Assembly: GCF_050749815.1 (NCBI RefSeq)
Contig: NZ_CP192735.1
Location: 310,001-374,000, forward strand
Source of the DNA: Dyella_A sp050749815
GTDB taxonomy: Bacteria; Pseudomonadota; Gammaproteobacteria; Xanthomonadales; Rhodanobacteraceae
Length of the DNA stretch: 64,000 nt
Reading direction: 5' to 3'
Shown: piece after piece, positions 27,377-35,312 of the stretch
Layout of the letters: each line of letters begins with the position of its first letter
Numbering within the stretch: the stretch's first letter is position 1
Translations under genes and position numbers: made by a program
Notes under the pieces: generated by a model
Told to the model about the DNA's origin: nothing
Database searches by the model: none
The model's input: only the letters and a program-made list of their open reading frames with translations

Positions 27377-27404
27377 GTCGGTGCTCCATTCGCAGGGCCG
27401 ACCC

Positions 27405-27557
27405 ATGGAATGTTTCTCGCTCATCGGCAATTCGCAGCGCCTCGACGGCGGCGCCATGTTTGCTCGGCCCATCCCTGGGCCTCACCCCTCGCTGCGCTCG
27501 GGGCCGCCTGCGGCGTCCGGATTCGTTCCGGACGAATCCGTGGCAACGCGGAAGTGA
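27405..27557 (+). other. Short ORF: diverged duplicate of the 5' end of the MBL-fold gene
   Basis: The first 57 bases encode MECFSLIGNSQRLDGGAMF, matching the first 19 residues of the next gene at all but one position; three of the six base differences are silent. After that the reading frame continues through unrelated sequence, including a 9-base stem (27518-27526 with 27532-27540), and stops at TGA 27555-27557, five bases before the next ATG. It may be a leftover of a rearrangement, or a translated 50-residue leader coupled to the downstream gene. Confidence 0.5.
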
Positions 27558-27562
27558 TGGCT

Positions 27563-28429
27563 ATGGAAATGTTCTCGCTCATTGGCAACTCGCAGCGCCT
27601 CGACGGCGGCGCCATGTTCGGCAATGCGCCCAGGGCGCTGTGGTCGCGCTGGATCGCGCCGGATGAACAGAATCGCATCCCGCTGGCCTGTCGCTGCCTG
27701 CTGGTGAAGGATCTGGACGGCCGCAACGTGTTGTTCGAGACCGGCATCGGCGCGTTCTTCGAGCCGGCCCTGCGTGAACGTTACGGCGTGGTGGAGGAGC
27801 GGCACGTGCTGCTCGAGGCGTTGGCCGACGTGGGCCTGTCGCACGAAGACATCCATGTGGTGGTGCTCTCGCACCTGCATTTCGACCATGCCGGCGGCCT
27901 GCTCGCGCCGTGGACGGAAGGGCAGCCGCCCCGGCTGCTGTTTCCCAACGCGCGCTTCCTGGTAGGCGCCGAGCACTGGCGCCGCGCGCTCGATCCGCAC
28001 CCGCGCGATCGCGCCTCGTTCATTCCCGAACTGTGCCGCCTGCTCGAGGCCAGTGGCCGGTTGGAGCTGGTGACGGGGTCGCACTCGGCCACGCTGGGTG
28101 AGGCGGTGCGCTTCCATTATTCGGACGGCCATACGCCGGGCCTGATGATGGCCGAGGTGGGCGGCGTGGTGTTCTGCGCCGACCTGATTCCCGGGCGCCA
28201 CTGGGTGCACCTGCCGATCACCATGGGTTACGACCGCTGGCCGGAGAAGCTGATCGAGGAGAAGCGCGAGTTCCTGGAAGACAAGCTCGCCCGCGGCGTG
28301 CGCCTGTTCTTCACCCACGACCACGACTGCGCGCTGGCCGCGGTGAGCTGCGACGCACGCGGTCGCTTCGGCACCTCGCATGAATGGTCGGCCCTGGCCG
28401 GTGCGTTGCCCGCGATGGAGGCGGCGTGA
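27563..28429 (+). CDS. MBL-fold metallohydrolase
   Basis: A 288-residue metallo-beta-lactamase-fold hydrolase. The metal-binding motif is HLHFDHAGG near residue 100, with further ligands in HTPGL and FCADLIPGRHW near 190-210 and HDHDC near 250. The substrate cannot be told from sequence; relatives include lactonases and esterases. The ATG at 27563 has GGAAG eight bases upstream and matches the start preserved in the upstream duplicate. Its stop overlaps the ATG of the TMEM43-like gene (TGATG), so both are likely co-translated. Confidence 0.85.
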   Translation: MEMFSLIGNSQRLDGGAMFGNAPRALWSRWIAPDEQNRIPLACRCLLVKDLDGRNVLFETGIGAFFEPALRERYGVVEERHVLLEALADVGLSHEDIHVVVLSHLHFDHAGGLLAPWTEGQPPRLLFPNARFLVGAEHWRRALDPHPRDRASFIPELCRLLEASGRLELVTGSHSATLGEAVRFHYSDGHTPGLMMAEVGGVVFCADLIPGRHWVHLPITMGYDRWPEKLIEEKREFLEDKLARGVRLFFTHDHDCALAAVSCDARGRFGTSHEWSALAGALPAMEAA

Positions 28430-29499
28430 TGGTCCGTCTGCGCATGCCCGGTGAGCTGGCGGCCGGCAACGTCTTGCTGAAGGTGCTGGGCGGCTTGCTG
28501 CTGCTGGTCGGCCTCGCCTTGCTGGCGTCTACCGAGAACGGCCTGCTCGCCTACCGCCAGGCGGCGCAGCGGCATGGCGGCGAAGTGCTCGATCTGGGCT
28601 CGCAGGTTGGGCCGCAGAGCGGCCAGTACGGCTACATGGTGCGTGTGGCCGGACCGCTGGAAGTGGTGGCGCCGCCGCGTGACGTCGACTTCAACCAGAG
28701 CGCGACCGTGCCGGTGTTGATCCGTCACGTGGAGATGTTCCAGTGGCGCGAGGTGATCGTCGGCGGCGTGGCCTACTACGAGCTGGACTGGGTCGATCGT
28801 CCGGTCGATTCGAATCGCTTCATGCATCCTGCCGGGCACGCCAATCCCGGCAACTTCCCCATCGAGGGGCGCCAGTTCGACGCCGGCGAAGTGCGCGTGG
28901 GTGGATTCCGCCTCTCCACGCCGCTGCTGCACGCGCTGCCCGGCAGTGCGCGGCTGACGCCCGACGAGCGCGCATTGCCGCCGAATCTGGCCGCCAGCTT
29001 CTCCAAGGACGGCGACTACTTCACCACCAGCGCCCATCCGCAGTCACCGCGGCTGGGCGACCTGCGGGTGAGCTGGGAGACGGTGCCGGTGCAGGCCGTC
29101 ACCCTGGTCGGCCGGCTCGATGGCGACACCCTGGTGCCGGCGGCCGATGCGGCGGACGGCAAGGGCTACGAGGTGCAGATCGGCGACCGTTCGCTGGTGG
29201 ACATCTTCCCCGATCTGCCGGTGCCGCCCGAGCTGGTCATGCCGCGCCGCGCGATTGCACTGCTGCTGGCCGCGCTGGGCGTGCTCGCCCTGCTGTGGGA
29301 TCGCCGCCAGCACATCAGCGACGTGCTGCTGCCGGTGGGCCTGGGCGCGCTGCTGATCGGTGCGGTCGGTGGCGCGATGTGGCTGGGCGGCAGTGCCCGC
29401 GTGAGCATGCACTGGTTCGGTCTGGCGGCGCTGGGGCTGGCGGTGGCTGGCTGGCCGCTGTGGCGTCGGCACCGCGGCGGTAGCTTGCCGCAGGAGTGA
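28429..29499 (+). CDS. TMEM43-family membrane protein
   Basis: A 356-residue protein with one membrane helix near the N-terminus (about 17-37), a large periplasmic domain, and three helices at the C-terminus (about 265-345), the layout of bacterial TMEM43/LUMA-like proteins. The conserved features STENGLLAYR after the first helix and QWREVIVGGVAYYELDW are visible. The function in bacteria is unknown. Translation starts on the ATG overlapping the MBL-hydrolase stop. Confidence 0.8.
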   Translation: MVRLRMPGELAAGNVLLKVLGGLLLLVGLALLASTENGLLAYRQAAQRHGGEVLDLGSQVGPQSGQYGYMVRVAGPLEVVAPPRDVDFNQSATVPVLIRHVEMFQWREVIVGGVAYYELDWVDRPVDSNRFMHPAGHANPGNFPIEGRQFDAGEVRVGGFRLSTPLLHALPGSARLTPDERALPPNLAASFSKDGDYFTTSAHPQSPRLGDLRVSWETVPVQAVTLVGRLDGDTLVPAADAADGKGYEVQIGDRSLVDIFPDLPVPPELVMPRRAIALLLAALGVLALLWDRRQHISDVLLPVGLGALLIGAVGGAMWLGGSARVSMHWFGLAALGLAVAGWPLWRRHRGGSLPQE

Positions 29500-29630
29500 T
29501 CGGCGGGGCGAGCGTCACCGCCTGGTTCGATACCGCAATGCGCCTGACCGGATGGGCTGGATGCGTTTTGCCGGGAGCCGGCTGTGCGCGATACGTTCAG
29601 TACGCGCCAAAGCGAGACCAAGCTCATACG

Positions 29631-29662
29631 AAAACGGCGCCAGCGAAGAGTCGCCGGCGCCG
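29631..29662 (-). terminator. Rho-independent terminator of the flgM-flgN-EAL/HDOD unit
   Basis: On the minus strand a 12-base stem with one G-U pair (29651-29662 with 29635-29646), loop of four, then TTTT (29634-29631). It lies 36 bases beyond the stop of the EAL/HDOD gene. Confidence 0.7.
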
Positions 29663-29697
29663 CAGGAATCGATCGCCGTCGTGGCGACCGCCAGCGA

Positions 29698-30963
29698 TCA
29701 GCTCGGGCGCGCCTCGGCGTGTGAGAACACCTGGTCGGCGAACTGGGTGGCTTCCAGGTAGATCGCTGCCATGCGCTGGATGCGCTGCGGTTGGGCGTTC
29801 ACGCCGGTGAGCTCGCCCGCTTCCCAGGCGTAGATCTGCTCCAGCAGCGGACCGAACGGGCCGCGGCCGCCCACCAGCGCCTCGGCGATTTCCGGCACCA
29901 GCGGCAGGTGGCTCAGTACGAACTCCATCGGTGCGCACATCAGCGTGTCGAGCAGCGAGAACAGGCCGGCGGTGAACGCCATTTCCTGCTTGTCGCGCGC
30001 CATGCCGGAGCCCGAGGCGAGCTTTTCGCACATGTGCGCGCGGATCAGCGCGGCGCGCAGCAGCTCCGGCGGGCGATCGTCCATGCCGCTGAGCGACATG
30101 GTGTAGATCCAGTTGCGCATGCGAGTGACGCCGAAGAAGATCGCCGCCTGCTGCACCGACTTCAGCTGCTTGGGCAGCGAGAAGTAGGCCGAGTTGACGC
30201 AGCTCAGCAGCTTGTAGCTGAGGATGGCGTCGTCGCGAATGATGTCGCCCAGCTCCACCGGCCCCGGGTTGGACTCCTGCAGTTCGCGCATCAGGCGCAG
30301 CATGCTCAACCGGTTGGCGGTGAGCACCGGCACCTCGACGGTTTCCGGAATCAGCAGGTAGCGGCCCTGGATCGCCTGCAGCGGCAGCTCCAGGCAACGC
30401 TGGTAGGTGGCGTGGTCGTCGACCTGGCCGGCCACGACCCAGATACCGCGGTCGTGCAGCTGCTGGGTGGTTTCGCGCAGCACCTCCGGCGCCATCACGC
30501 CGGCATCGAGCCGCACGAACTGCACGATCTGCAGCAGTGCCTCCAGCGCCGCGGAGCCGGTGATCTCCGGCGTGGTGATGTCCAGCATCAGTAGGCAGCC
30601 GCGCTGGGCCATCTGCTGCAGGCGCTCCATCAGCGGGGCGTCCTGCGCCACTTCCGGACGCAGCAGCACGCCGAAGCGCGGCTGGTGCAACAGCACGTCG
30701 GTCTGCTCGAGCAGCAGGTCGCGCGACAGGCGCAGGAAGGTGCGGTTGCCGCGCACAAGGCGGGTCAACGCGCCGTCGAGGATGGTCGAGAGCACGCGCT
30801 GCATCAGCGCCGCCTCGTCGATGCCCTCACGGTGAAACAGGATCTCGTAGGCGAACAACTGCCGCTTGGCGTCGAGCATCGGCAGGCGCACCACCGGTAG
30901 CGGTTGCTCCGTGCTCATGGCGGGCGGAAGGGCGGAGGAGGCAGCGGCGGCGACTTGGTTCAT
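29698..30963 (-). CDS. EAL-like/HDOD signalling protein
   Basis: A 421-residue cytosolic protein with a degenerate EAL-like half (about 25-215) and an HDOD domain (about 215-410), the YuxH-type arrangement. The EAL half starts YEILFHREG, and the catalytic EAL/metal residues are not present, so phosphodiesterase activity is unlikely. The HDOD half shows LLSCVNSAYFSLP and FGVTRMRNWIYTMSL. Such proteins often affect motility or c-di-GMP signalling through partner binding. It is 52 bases downstream of flgN, and the terminator after it suggests it is the last gene of the flgM operon. Confidence 0.85.
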   Translation of the reverse strand: MNQVAAAASSALPPAMSTEQPLPVVRLPMLDAKRQLFAYEILFHREGIDEAALMQRVLSTILDGALTRLVRGNRTFLRLSRDLLLEQTDVLLHQPRFGVLLRPEVAQDAPLMERLQQMAQRGCLLMLDITTPEITGSAALEALLQIVQFVRLDAGVMAPEVLRETTQQLHDRGIWVVAGQVDDHATYQRCLELPLQAIQGRYLLIPETVEVPVLTANRLSMLRLMRELQESNPGPVELGDIIRDDAILSYKLLSCVNSAYFSLPKQLKSVQQAAIFFGVTRMRNWIYTMSLSGMDDRPPELLRAALIRAHMCEKLASGSGMARDKQEMAFTAGLFSLLDTLMCAPMEFVLSHLPLVPEIAEALVGGRGPFGPLLEQIYAWEAGELTGVNAQPQRIQRMAAIYLEATQFADQVFSHAEARPS

Positions 30964-31015
30964 GGTGACTCTTCGCGCAGGGCGGGGCGCTTGGCGCGCC
31001 TCGCGGGGGAGGGGG

Positions 31016-31462
31016 TCAGACTTCGGCCAGCATGTGCGAGCGGGCGCTGGCGTGGAGTGCGCCGCTGCGGCCGTAGACGCCGGCCTCGCTGTCCTGGCCG
31101 GTAAGGATCGCCAGCGCGCGGCGCACGCTGCCCAGGCGTTGCTGGACGATGCTGCCGTTGCGCTGGTTGAGGTCGCGGCATTCGCGCAGCCGGCCCAGCA
31201 ACTCCTGCCAGCGCGCCTGCTGTGCTGCGGCGATACGCGGTGCGCTCGACACGAGCTGCTGGCGCTCGGCGTCGAGCTGCTCCAGCGCCTGCATCAGCCC
31301 CTGCTTGCGTGCGCCGGCCGCATCGATCGCGGGGACGTCGGCAGCCAGCAGGGCGGCGCGCTCGGTGGCCAGCTCGTCGGCCAGCTCGGCCAGCGAGCGC
31401 TGCATGTCGTCCAGCACGGCGCTCAGCGCGCCGTCCAGCTCGACCTGCAGCGCGGCGCTCAT
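31016..31462 (-). CDS. flgN: Flagellar export chaperone FlgN
   Basis: A 148-residue mostly helical protein that guards the hook-filament junction proteins FlgK and FlgL before export. Long coiled-coil helices with GLMQALEQLDAERQQL and a C-terminal RNGSIVQQRLGSVRRALAIL match the FlgN family. Its start overlaps the flgM stop by four bases. FlgK and FlgL are encoded on the opposite strand 11-15 kb away. Confidence 0.88.
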   Translation of the reverse strand: MSAALQVELDGALSAVLDDMQRSLAELADELATERAALLAADVPAIDAAGARKQGLMQALEQLDAERQQLVSSAPRIAAAQQARWQELLGRLRECRDLNQRNGSIVQQRLGSVRRALAILTGQDSEAGVYGRSGALHASARSHMLAEV

Positions 31463-31800
31463 GCGTTGCCGCCCGCGACCGGCTTGGTGCCGGCGATCTG
31501 GCGGTCCAGCGAGAGCATGCCGTCGGCGATGCGCTCCGGATTCACCTGATAGGTGCCGGAAGCCAGTGCCTGGCGCACGCGCTCGACCTTGGCGGTGTCG
31601 ATCGGCGAGGAGTCGCCGGTGCGCGAGGCTTCCTGCAGCGCGCGGGCCGAATCGGTCAGGTTGACCTTGTCGGCCGCTCCCGCGCTGGTGCCCGCTTCGG
31701 TACCGGCGGCACCGGCCGGAGCCTGCGACGAGGCGCTGCCCTTGCTGTTGCTCGCCTGCGGAAGCTTGGGCAAGCCGTTGTTGGAAATGGTCGTATTCAT
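31459..31800 (-). CDS. flgM: Anti-sigma-28 factor FlgM
   Basis: A 113-residue protein that holds sigma-28 (FliA) inactive until it is exported through the completed hook. The N-terminal half is low-complexity, expected to be disordered; the C-terminal half holds DKVNLTDSARALQEASR and DTAKVERVRQALASGTYQVNPERIADGML, the sigma-binding helices. The ATG at 31800 is used; the longer frame to 31926 runs through its own promoter. A strong sigma-28 site lies 39 bases upstream, giving negative feedback. Confidence 0.93.
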   Translation of the reverse strand: MNTTISNNGLPKLPQASNSKGSASSQAPAGAAGTEAGTSAGAADKVNLTDSARALQEASRTGDSSPIDTAKVERVRQALASGTYQVNPERIADGMLSLDRQIAGTKPVAGGNA

Positions 31801-31838
31801 GGGTCCGTTCTCTGGTCGGTTTAGGCCCTGTGCCCCTG

Positions 31839-31865
31839 TCATCGGCGGCATCGGCAGGAACTTTA
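31839..31865 (-). promoter_or_regulatory. Sigma-28 (FliA) promoter of flgM
   Basis: Minus-strand TAAAGTTC (31865-31858), 11 bases, then GCCGATGA (31846-31839). This matches the enterobacterial FliA consensus TAAAGTTT-N11-GCCGATAA at 14 of 16 positions. Confidence 0.85.
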
Positions 31866-31894
31866 GGGTCGATCGGTCCGTTCTTTCGATCCGT

Positions 31895-32593
31895 TCAGGG
31901 TAATGCCCGCACCACCCCGGGTGCATTCACCATGGCATCCACCACGCGGCCGGACACCTCGTTGCGCACCCGCAGGCGGGCGCCGTTGTCGCCGCTGCCC
32001 AGGGCGATACCGCTGGCGCGCACCTCGATGCCATCCAGCTGGGCCACCACCTGCACGTGGTCGCCGGCCCGCACCATCTCGCGCCCACCCAGCGCCGAAG
32101 GCGTCAGCACGCTGCCGGGGCCGAGCGGGCGGGCCAGCGTGCGGCCGCTAAGCTGACCCAGATCATCGATATAGCCGTATCCGAGCCGGGTGATGTCCCG
32201 CGGTTCGCTGTGCACGTCGCCGGCCGTGACGCCGTCGCCGCGCAGCAGTGGCCGCGTGGTGACCAGCACGTCGCGAAAGATCTGCAGGCTCACCGGCACG
32301 TGCACGATCCAGCCGGGTCCCGCCGTGCAGCGTACCTGCACGCTCATGCGCGAACGTGGCGGCAGGTTCGGCGGCAGGCTGGCGACCATCATGCCGCGGC
32401 AATCGGCCAGCCCCAGGCGGGCCTCCACCGGCACGGCGCTGGCTTTCACCCGGTTGCCCGGCAGGCTGTACTGCGCCACCAGCCACTGCTGAGCGAACGC
32501 ACTGATTGGCTCCTCAGCCGCGTGCGCGGGCATCGCCACCACAGCGGCGAGGGCCAGCAGCAGGCAACGCAGCGGGGCGGCGGCGCGGGTCAT
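31895..32593 (-). CDS. flgA: Flagellar P-ring chaperone FlgA
   Basis: A 232-residue periplasmic chaperone that assists assembly of FlgI into the P-ring. It has a Sec signal peptide (MTRAAAPLRC then a Leu/Ala core and AHA cleavage site near residue 22), and the C-terminal SAF-like domain shows LLRGDGVTAGDV, YIDDLGQLSGRTLARPLGPGSVL and GDHVQVVAQLDGIEVRASGIAL. The ATG at 32593 overlaps the stop of the chemoreceptor gene by four bases (ATGA); the longer frame to 32953 is only open sequence. Confidence 0.93.
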   Translation of the reverse strand: MTRAAAPLRCLLLALAAVVAMPAHAAEEPISAFAQQWLVAQYSLPGNRVKASAVPVEARLGLADCRGMMVASLPPNLPPRSRMSVQVRCTAGPGWIVHVPVSLQIFRDVLVTTRPLLRGDGVTAGDVHSEPRDITRLGYGYIDDLGQLSGRTLARPLGPGSVLTPSALGGREMVRAGDHVQVVAQLDGIEVRASGIALGSGDNGARLRVRNEVSGRVVDAMVNAPGVVRALP

Positions 32594-33897
32594 CAGCTGT
32601 CGGCCAGCAGCTGGGCGAGCTGGTTCACTAGCGCTTCGCGTTCGGATTCGAGTTCGCCGGCCAGCGCGCCGGCCTCGGCCTTCTTGCCTTCGCACAGCAG
32701 GCCGACGAAGGCATTGCCGCGCTCGCCCAGACGCGCGCAGGTGGCCTCCATGCCGGCCACGGCCGGGTGGTTGGCGTGCTGCGCGAGCAGGCGGTGCAGG
32801 GCGCGCTGCAGGGCGCTGGTGTCGAACCAGCGGCGATCCAGCGCGGCGGGCTCGGCCAGCGCCAGTTCCATCGCCTGGCGCATGCCTTGCGCCGATTCGC
32901 GCACGGTCAGGCTGAGGCTGGCCGGGTCCCGGCCGCTGAGGCTTTCCAGCCATTCCAGCCCCAGTCGCTGCGAGAGCAGGGCGGAACGGGCAAGTACTTC
33001 GGATTGCCGCCGCGCCTCGGTGCCGCGGCGCTGCAGCGCACCCAGCGTGGCCTGCGCGGCGGTGGCGCGCACGTGCTGGGCGTCGTGGTTCTGGCGCAGG
33101 CTGCCGATGCGCTCACGCGCCAGCTGCAGCGCGGCGGCGTTCTGCTGTAGCGAGGTGTCGGCCTGGCCGATGCCCTGCTGGGCACGCTCCAGCCTCTGCA
33201 TGCCCTGGCGCACGTCGCCGTCGAGCTGCAGCGAGAACTCGCCGATCGAGCTGGTGACGGTCTCGATCTCGGTGGTGGCCAGGGTGGTCTTCTCGGCCAG
33301 CTGCTTCACCTCGTCGGCGACCACGGCGAAGCCGCGGCCGGCCTCGCCGGCGCGCGCCGCTTCGATCGCGGCATTGAGCGCAACCAGGTTGGTCTGGTGG
33401 GCGATCTCCTGCACCACGCCGGTGAGCTTGCGGATCTGCGCGACCTGTTCGGCCAGCTTGTTCTGGTTGCGGTTCATCGCGGCCATCGCGCTGCGCAGAA
33501 GGCGCAGCTGGCCGTCGAGTTCGCTGACGTTGCCAGCCCCGGCGTGGCCCGCCTGGTCGGCGTTGTCCAGGCCGGCAGCCACTTGCTGCAACGCCGTCGA
33601 GATCCCGGCGCTGCCGTCCGTCAAACGCCCGACGCTGTCGCGGCATTCCCGGGCCGATTCCTCCATCGATTTCTGCTCCTGCGCCAATTGCTGCGCGGCG
33701 GCCAGCAGCAGGCTCTGCTGCTCGATGGTCTGCAGCGCCACGGCGGCGGGCGGGCGTCCGGCGGCCAGCTTGAGCAGCGGCGCCAGCGCCTGCGCCAGCA
33801 CGGGATGCTGGGCGCCCAGCCGGGCGAGTTGTGCCTCGTCGCCGGCGGCGGCGGCCTGGGCGAAGGCGGCCAGATGCTGGCTGCGGATGAAGCTCAT
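32593..33897 (-). CDS. Soluble chemoreceptor-like (methyl-accepting) protein
   Basis: A 434-residue protein with no membrane segment or signal peptide. The receptor signalling hairpin is clear at about residues 170-215 (EIAHQTNLVALNAAIEAARAGEAGRGFAVVADEVKQLA is the CheA/CheW-contact tip, given here as the motif region only by position and key residues HQTN, EAARAGE and GFAVVADEV). The N-terminal 130 residues form helices rich in Ala and Gln; the C-terminal 130 residues after the hairpin are helical and match no sensor domain I recognise. A sigma-54 promoter lies upstream, and the gene overlaps flgA, so it is expressed with early flagellar genes. Confidence 0.85.
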   Translation of the reverse strand: MSFIRSQHLAAFAQAAAAGDEAQLARLGAQHPVLAQALAPLLKLAAGRPPAAVALQTIEQQSLLLAAAQQLAQEQKSMEESARECRDSVGRLTDGSAGISTALQQVAAGLDNADQAGHAGAGNVSELDGQLRLLRSAMAAMNRNQNKLAEQVAQIRKLTGVVQEIAHQTNLVALNAAIEAARAGEAGRGFAVVADEVKQLAEKTTLATTEIETVTSSIGEFSLQLDGDVRQGMQRLERAQQGIGQADTSLQQNAAALQLARERIGSLRQNHDAQHVRATAAQATLGALQRRGTEARRQSEVLARSALLSQRLGLEWLESLSGRDPASLSLTVRESAQGMRQAMELALAEPAALDRRWFDTSALQRALHRLLAQHANHPAVAGMEATCARLGERGNAFVGLLCEGKKAEAGALAGELESEREALVNQLAQLLADS

Positions 33898-33958
33898 GGA
33901 CGGACGTTTCCTTTTCAGGTGGCCAGCGGGGATCGACCGCCAGCGACGGAACTTGAGC

Positions 33959-33975
33959 AAGCAAGGCACATGCCA
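33959..33975 (-). promoter_or_regulatory. Sigma-54 promoter of chemoreceptor-flgA
   Basis: Minus-strand TGGCATGTGCCTTGCTT has the exact GG-N10-GC spacing of a -24/-12 promoter. It lies about 60 bases before the chemoreceptor start and 21 bases from the divergent cheV sigma-28 site. Confidence 0.75.
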
Positions 33976-33996
33976 TGGCCGGGTCGGCGGGCGAAC

Positions 33997-34023
33997 TCAA
34001 GCCGCGGCGGTGGCCGCCGATAG
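33997..34023 (+). promoter_or_regulatory. Sigma-28-like promoter of cheV
   Basis: TCAAG at 33997 and GCCGATAG at 34016-34023 are separated as TCAA-N15-GCCGATAG, the FliA spacing; the -10 matches the consensus in seven of eight bases. The cheV ATG is 49 bases downstream. Confidence 0.6.
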
Positions 34024-34072
34024 CCGCTGATCCACCGCGCGTGCGGTGCAGCCTTCAGGAAGGAAACCCGGC

Positions 34073-34990
34073 ATGAGCGGTGCGTTGTTGGAGAGCGTGG
34101 AGCGGCACACCCGGCTGGCCGGCCATAACCGGGTGGCGATGCTGCTGTTCCGGCTGGGCGACGCGCAGCTGTTCGGCATCAACGTATTCAAGGTACGCGA
34201 GGTGCTGCGCCGGCCGCCGCTGGAGCGCATGCCCGGCGCGCACGAGCTGATTGCCGGCAGCTGCGACTACCGCGGCCAGACCATCGCGGTGATCGACCTG
34301 GCCGCCGCGCTGGGCTATCCGCCGCTGAAGGATGTCGCCTCGGCGCACCTGCTGGTGACCGAGTTCAGCCGCACCGTGCAGGCCTTTCTGGTGGCCGACC
34401 TCAAGCACATGGTGCATTGCGACGGCAGCGCGCTGGTGACGCCGGAACCCGCGTTGGGCTTCGGCACCCGCGTCAACGCGATCACCCGCGTGGACGGCGC
34501 GCTGGTGGCGGTGGTGGACGTGGAGCACGTGCTGGCCAGCATCCACGGCGTGCCCGGCGAGCTGTCCGCGCACATGCTGCGCGCGGTGGATGGCCATGCC
34601 ATGCACCCGCGCCGCGTGCTGGTGGCCGACGATTCGCTGGTCGCGCGCCGGCAGATCGAGGGCGTGTTCCGCCAGATGAATATCGAATGCGTGATGGTGG
34701 AAGACGGTGTGCGCGCGCTGGAGAAGCTGCAGGAGCTTGCCGCGGTGGAGCCGGCCGAGCGCGTGCACCTGGTGGTGTCAGACATCGAGATGCCGCAGAT
34801 GGACGGCTACGCGCTGACCCGCGCGATCCGCGAGACGCCTGCCCTGCGCGGACTCAAGGTGGTGCTGCACAGCTCGATCAGCGGCATGTTCAACGAAGCG
34901 ATGGTGAAGGAGGTCGCCGCCGACCGCTTCATCGCCAAGTTCCAGCCGGACCTGCTGGCCCAGGCAGTGCTGGACCTGCTGCCGGGCTGA
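34073..34990 (+). CDS. cheV: Chemotaxis coupling protein CheV
   Basis: A 305-residue hybrid of a CheW-like adaptor (about 15-160; FRLGDAQLFGINVFKVREVL and ITRVDGALVAVVDVEHVL) and a response-regulator receiver (about 180-303; VLVADDSLVARRQIE, VVSDIEMPQMDGYAL with the phospho-acceptor Asp, and KFQPD). It couples receptors to CheA and adapts the signal. The ATG at 34073 has a strong AGGAAGGAAA site; the upstream start at 34046 lacks one. cheV just before flgB is the Xanthomonas/Pseudomonas order. Confidence 0.95.
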   Translation: MSGALLESVERHTRLAGHNRVAMLLFRLGDAQLFGINVFKVREVLRRPPLERMPGAHELIAGSCDYRGQTIAVIDLAAALGYPPLKDVASAHLLVTEFSRTVQAFLVADLKHMVHCDGSALVTPEPALGFGTRVNAITRVDGALVAVVDVEHVLASIHGVPGELSAHMLRAVDGHAMHPRRVLVADDSLVARRQIEGVFRQMNIECVMVEDGVRALEKLQELAAVEPAERVHLVVSDIEMPQMDGYALTRAIRETPALRGLKVVLHSSISGMFNEAMVKEVAADRFIAKFQPDLLAQAVLDLLPG

Positions 34991-35020
34991 TCGCGCCACC
35001 GGCGTGGCGTTTGAAGAGCC

Positions 35021-35118
35021 TCCGGTCGCGACCGCGCTCCCGCCTCTGTTCGGGACGTTTCAGCATCGATAGTGCGGCAAACCTGGCTCGGTAGGAGCGC
35101 ACCCTGTGCGCGACCGCC
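35021..35118. repeat. Degenerate REP-like inverted pair
   Basis: CCGGTCGCGACCGCGCTCCC near 35022 is an imperfect inverted copy of GTAGGAGCGCACCCTGTGCG plus CGACCG at 35091-35115. The GTAGGAGC end is shared with the elements at 40383 and 63411. Confidence 0.45.
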
Positions 35119-35257
35119 GCAAGCCCTGACCGCCTGCGAGATGCTCCGCCTCCGGCGGGCGACGCGGCCTGTTGCGGCGTCGGTTTTCCGTCTCTCAGCG
35201 CCTGGCGTGGTTCCGTCGCGCGGCAAAAAGCCAGGCCTGACAAGGCTTTCCACGCCG

Positions 35258-35273
35258 TGGCACGCGATTTGCC
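35258..35273 (+). promoter_or_regulatory. Sigma-54 promoter of flgB
   Basis: TGGCACGCGATTTGCC gives TGGCAC-N5-TTGC, the sigma-54 consensus with correct GG-N10-GC spacing, 40 bases before the flgB ATG. Expected to be activated by FleQ. Confidence 0.85.
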
Positions 35274-35312
35274 TCCAGCCTCCTGCGGTCCGATACCGCG
35301 CGGAGGCCAGCC

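Larger units (their letters stand above)
34991..35312. other. 322-base intergenic region upstream of flgB
   Basis: Holds a degenerate REP-like pair (35021-35118) and the flgB sigma-54 promoter. I see no gene in it. FleQ enhancer sites are expected between 35100 and 35250 but have no consensus I can point to. Confidence 0.5.
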
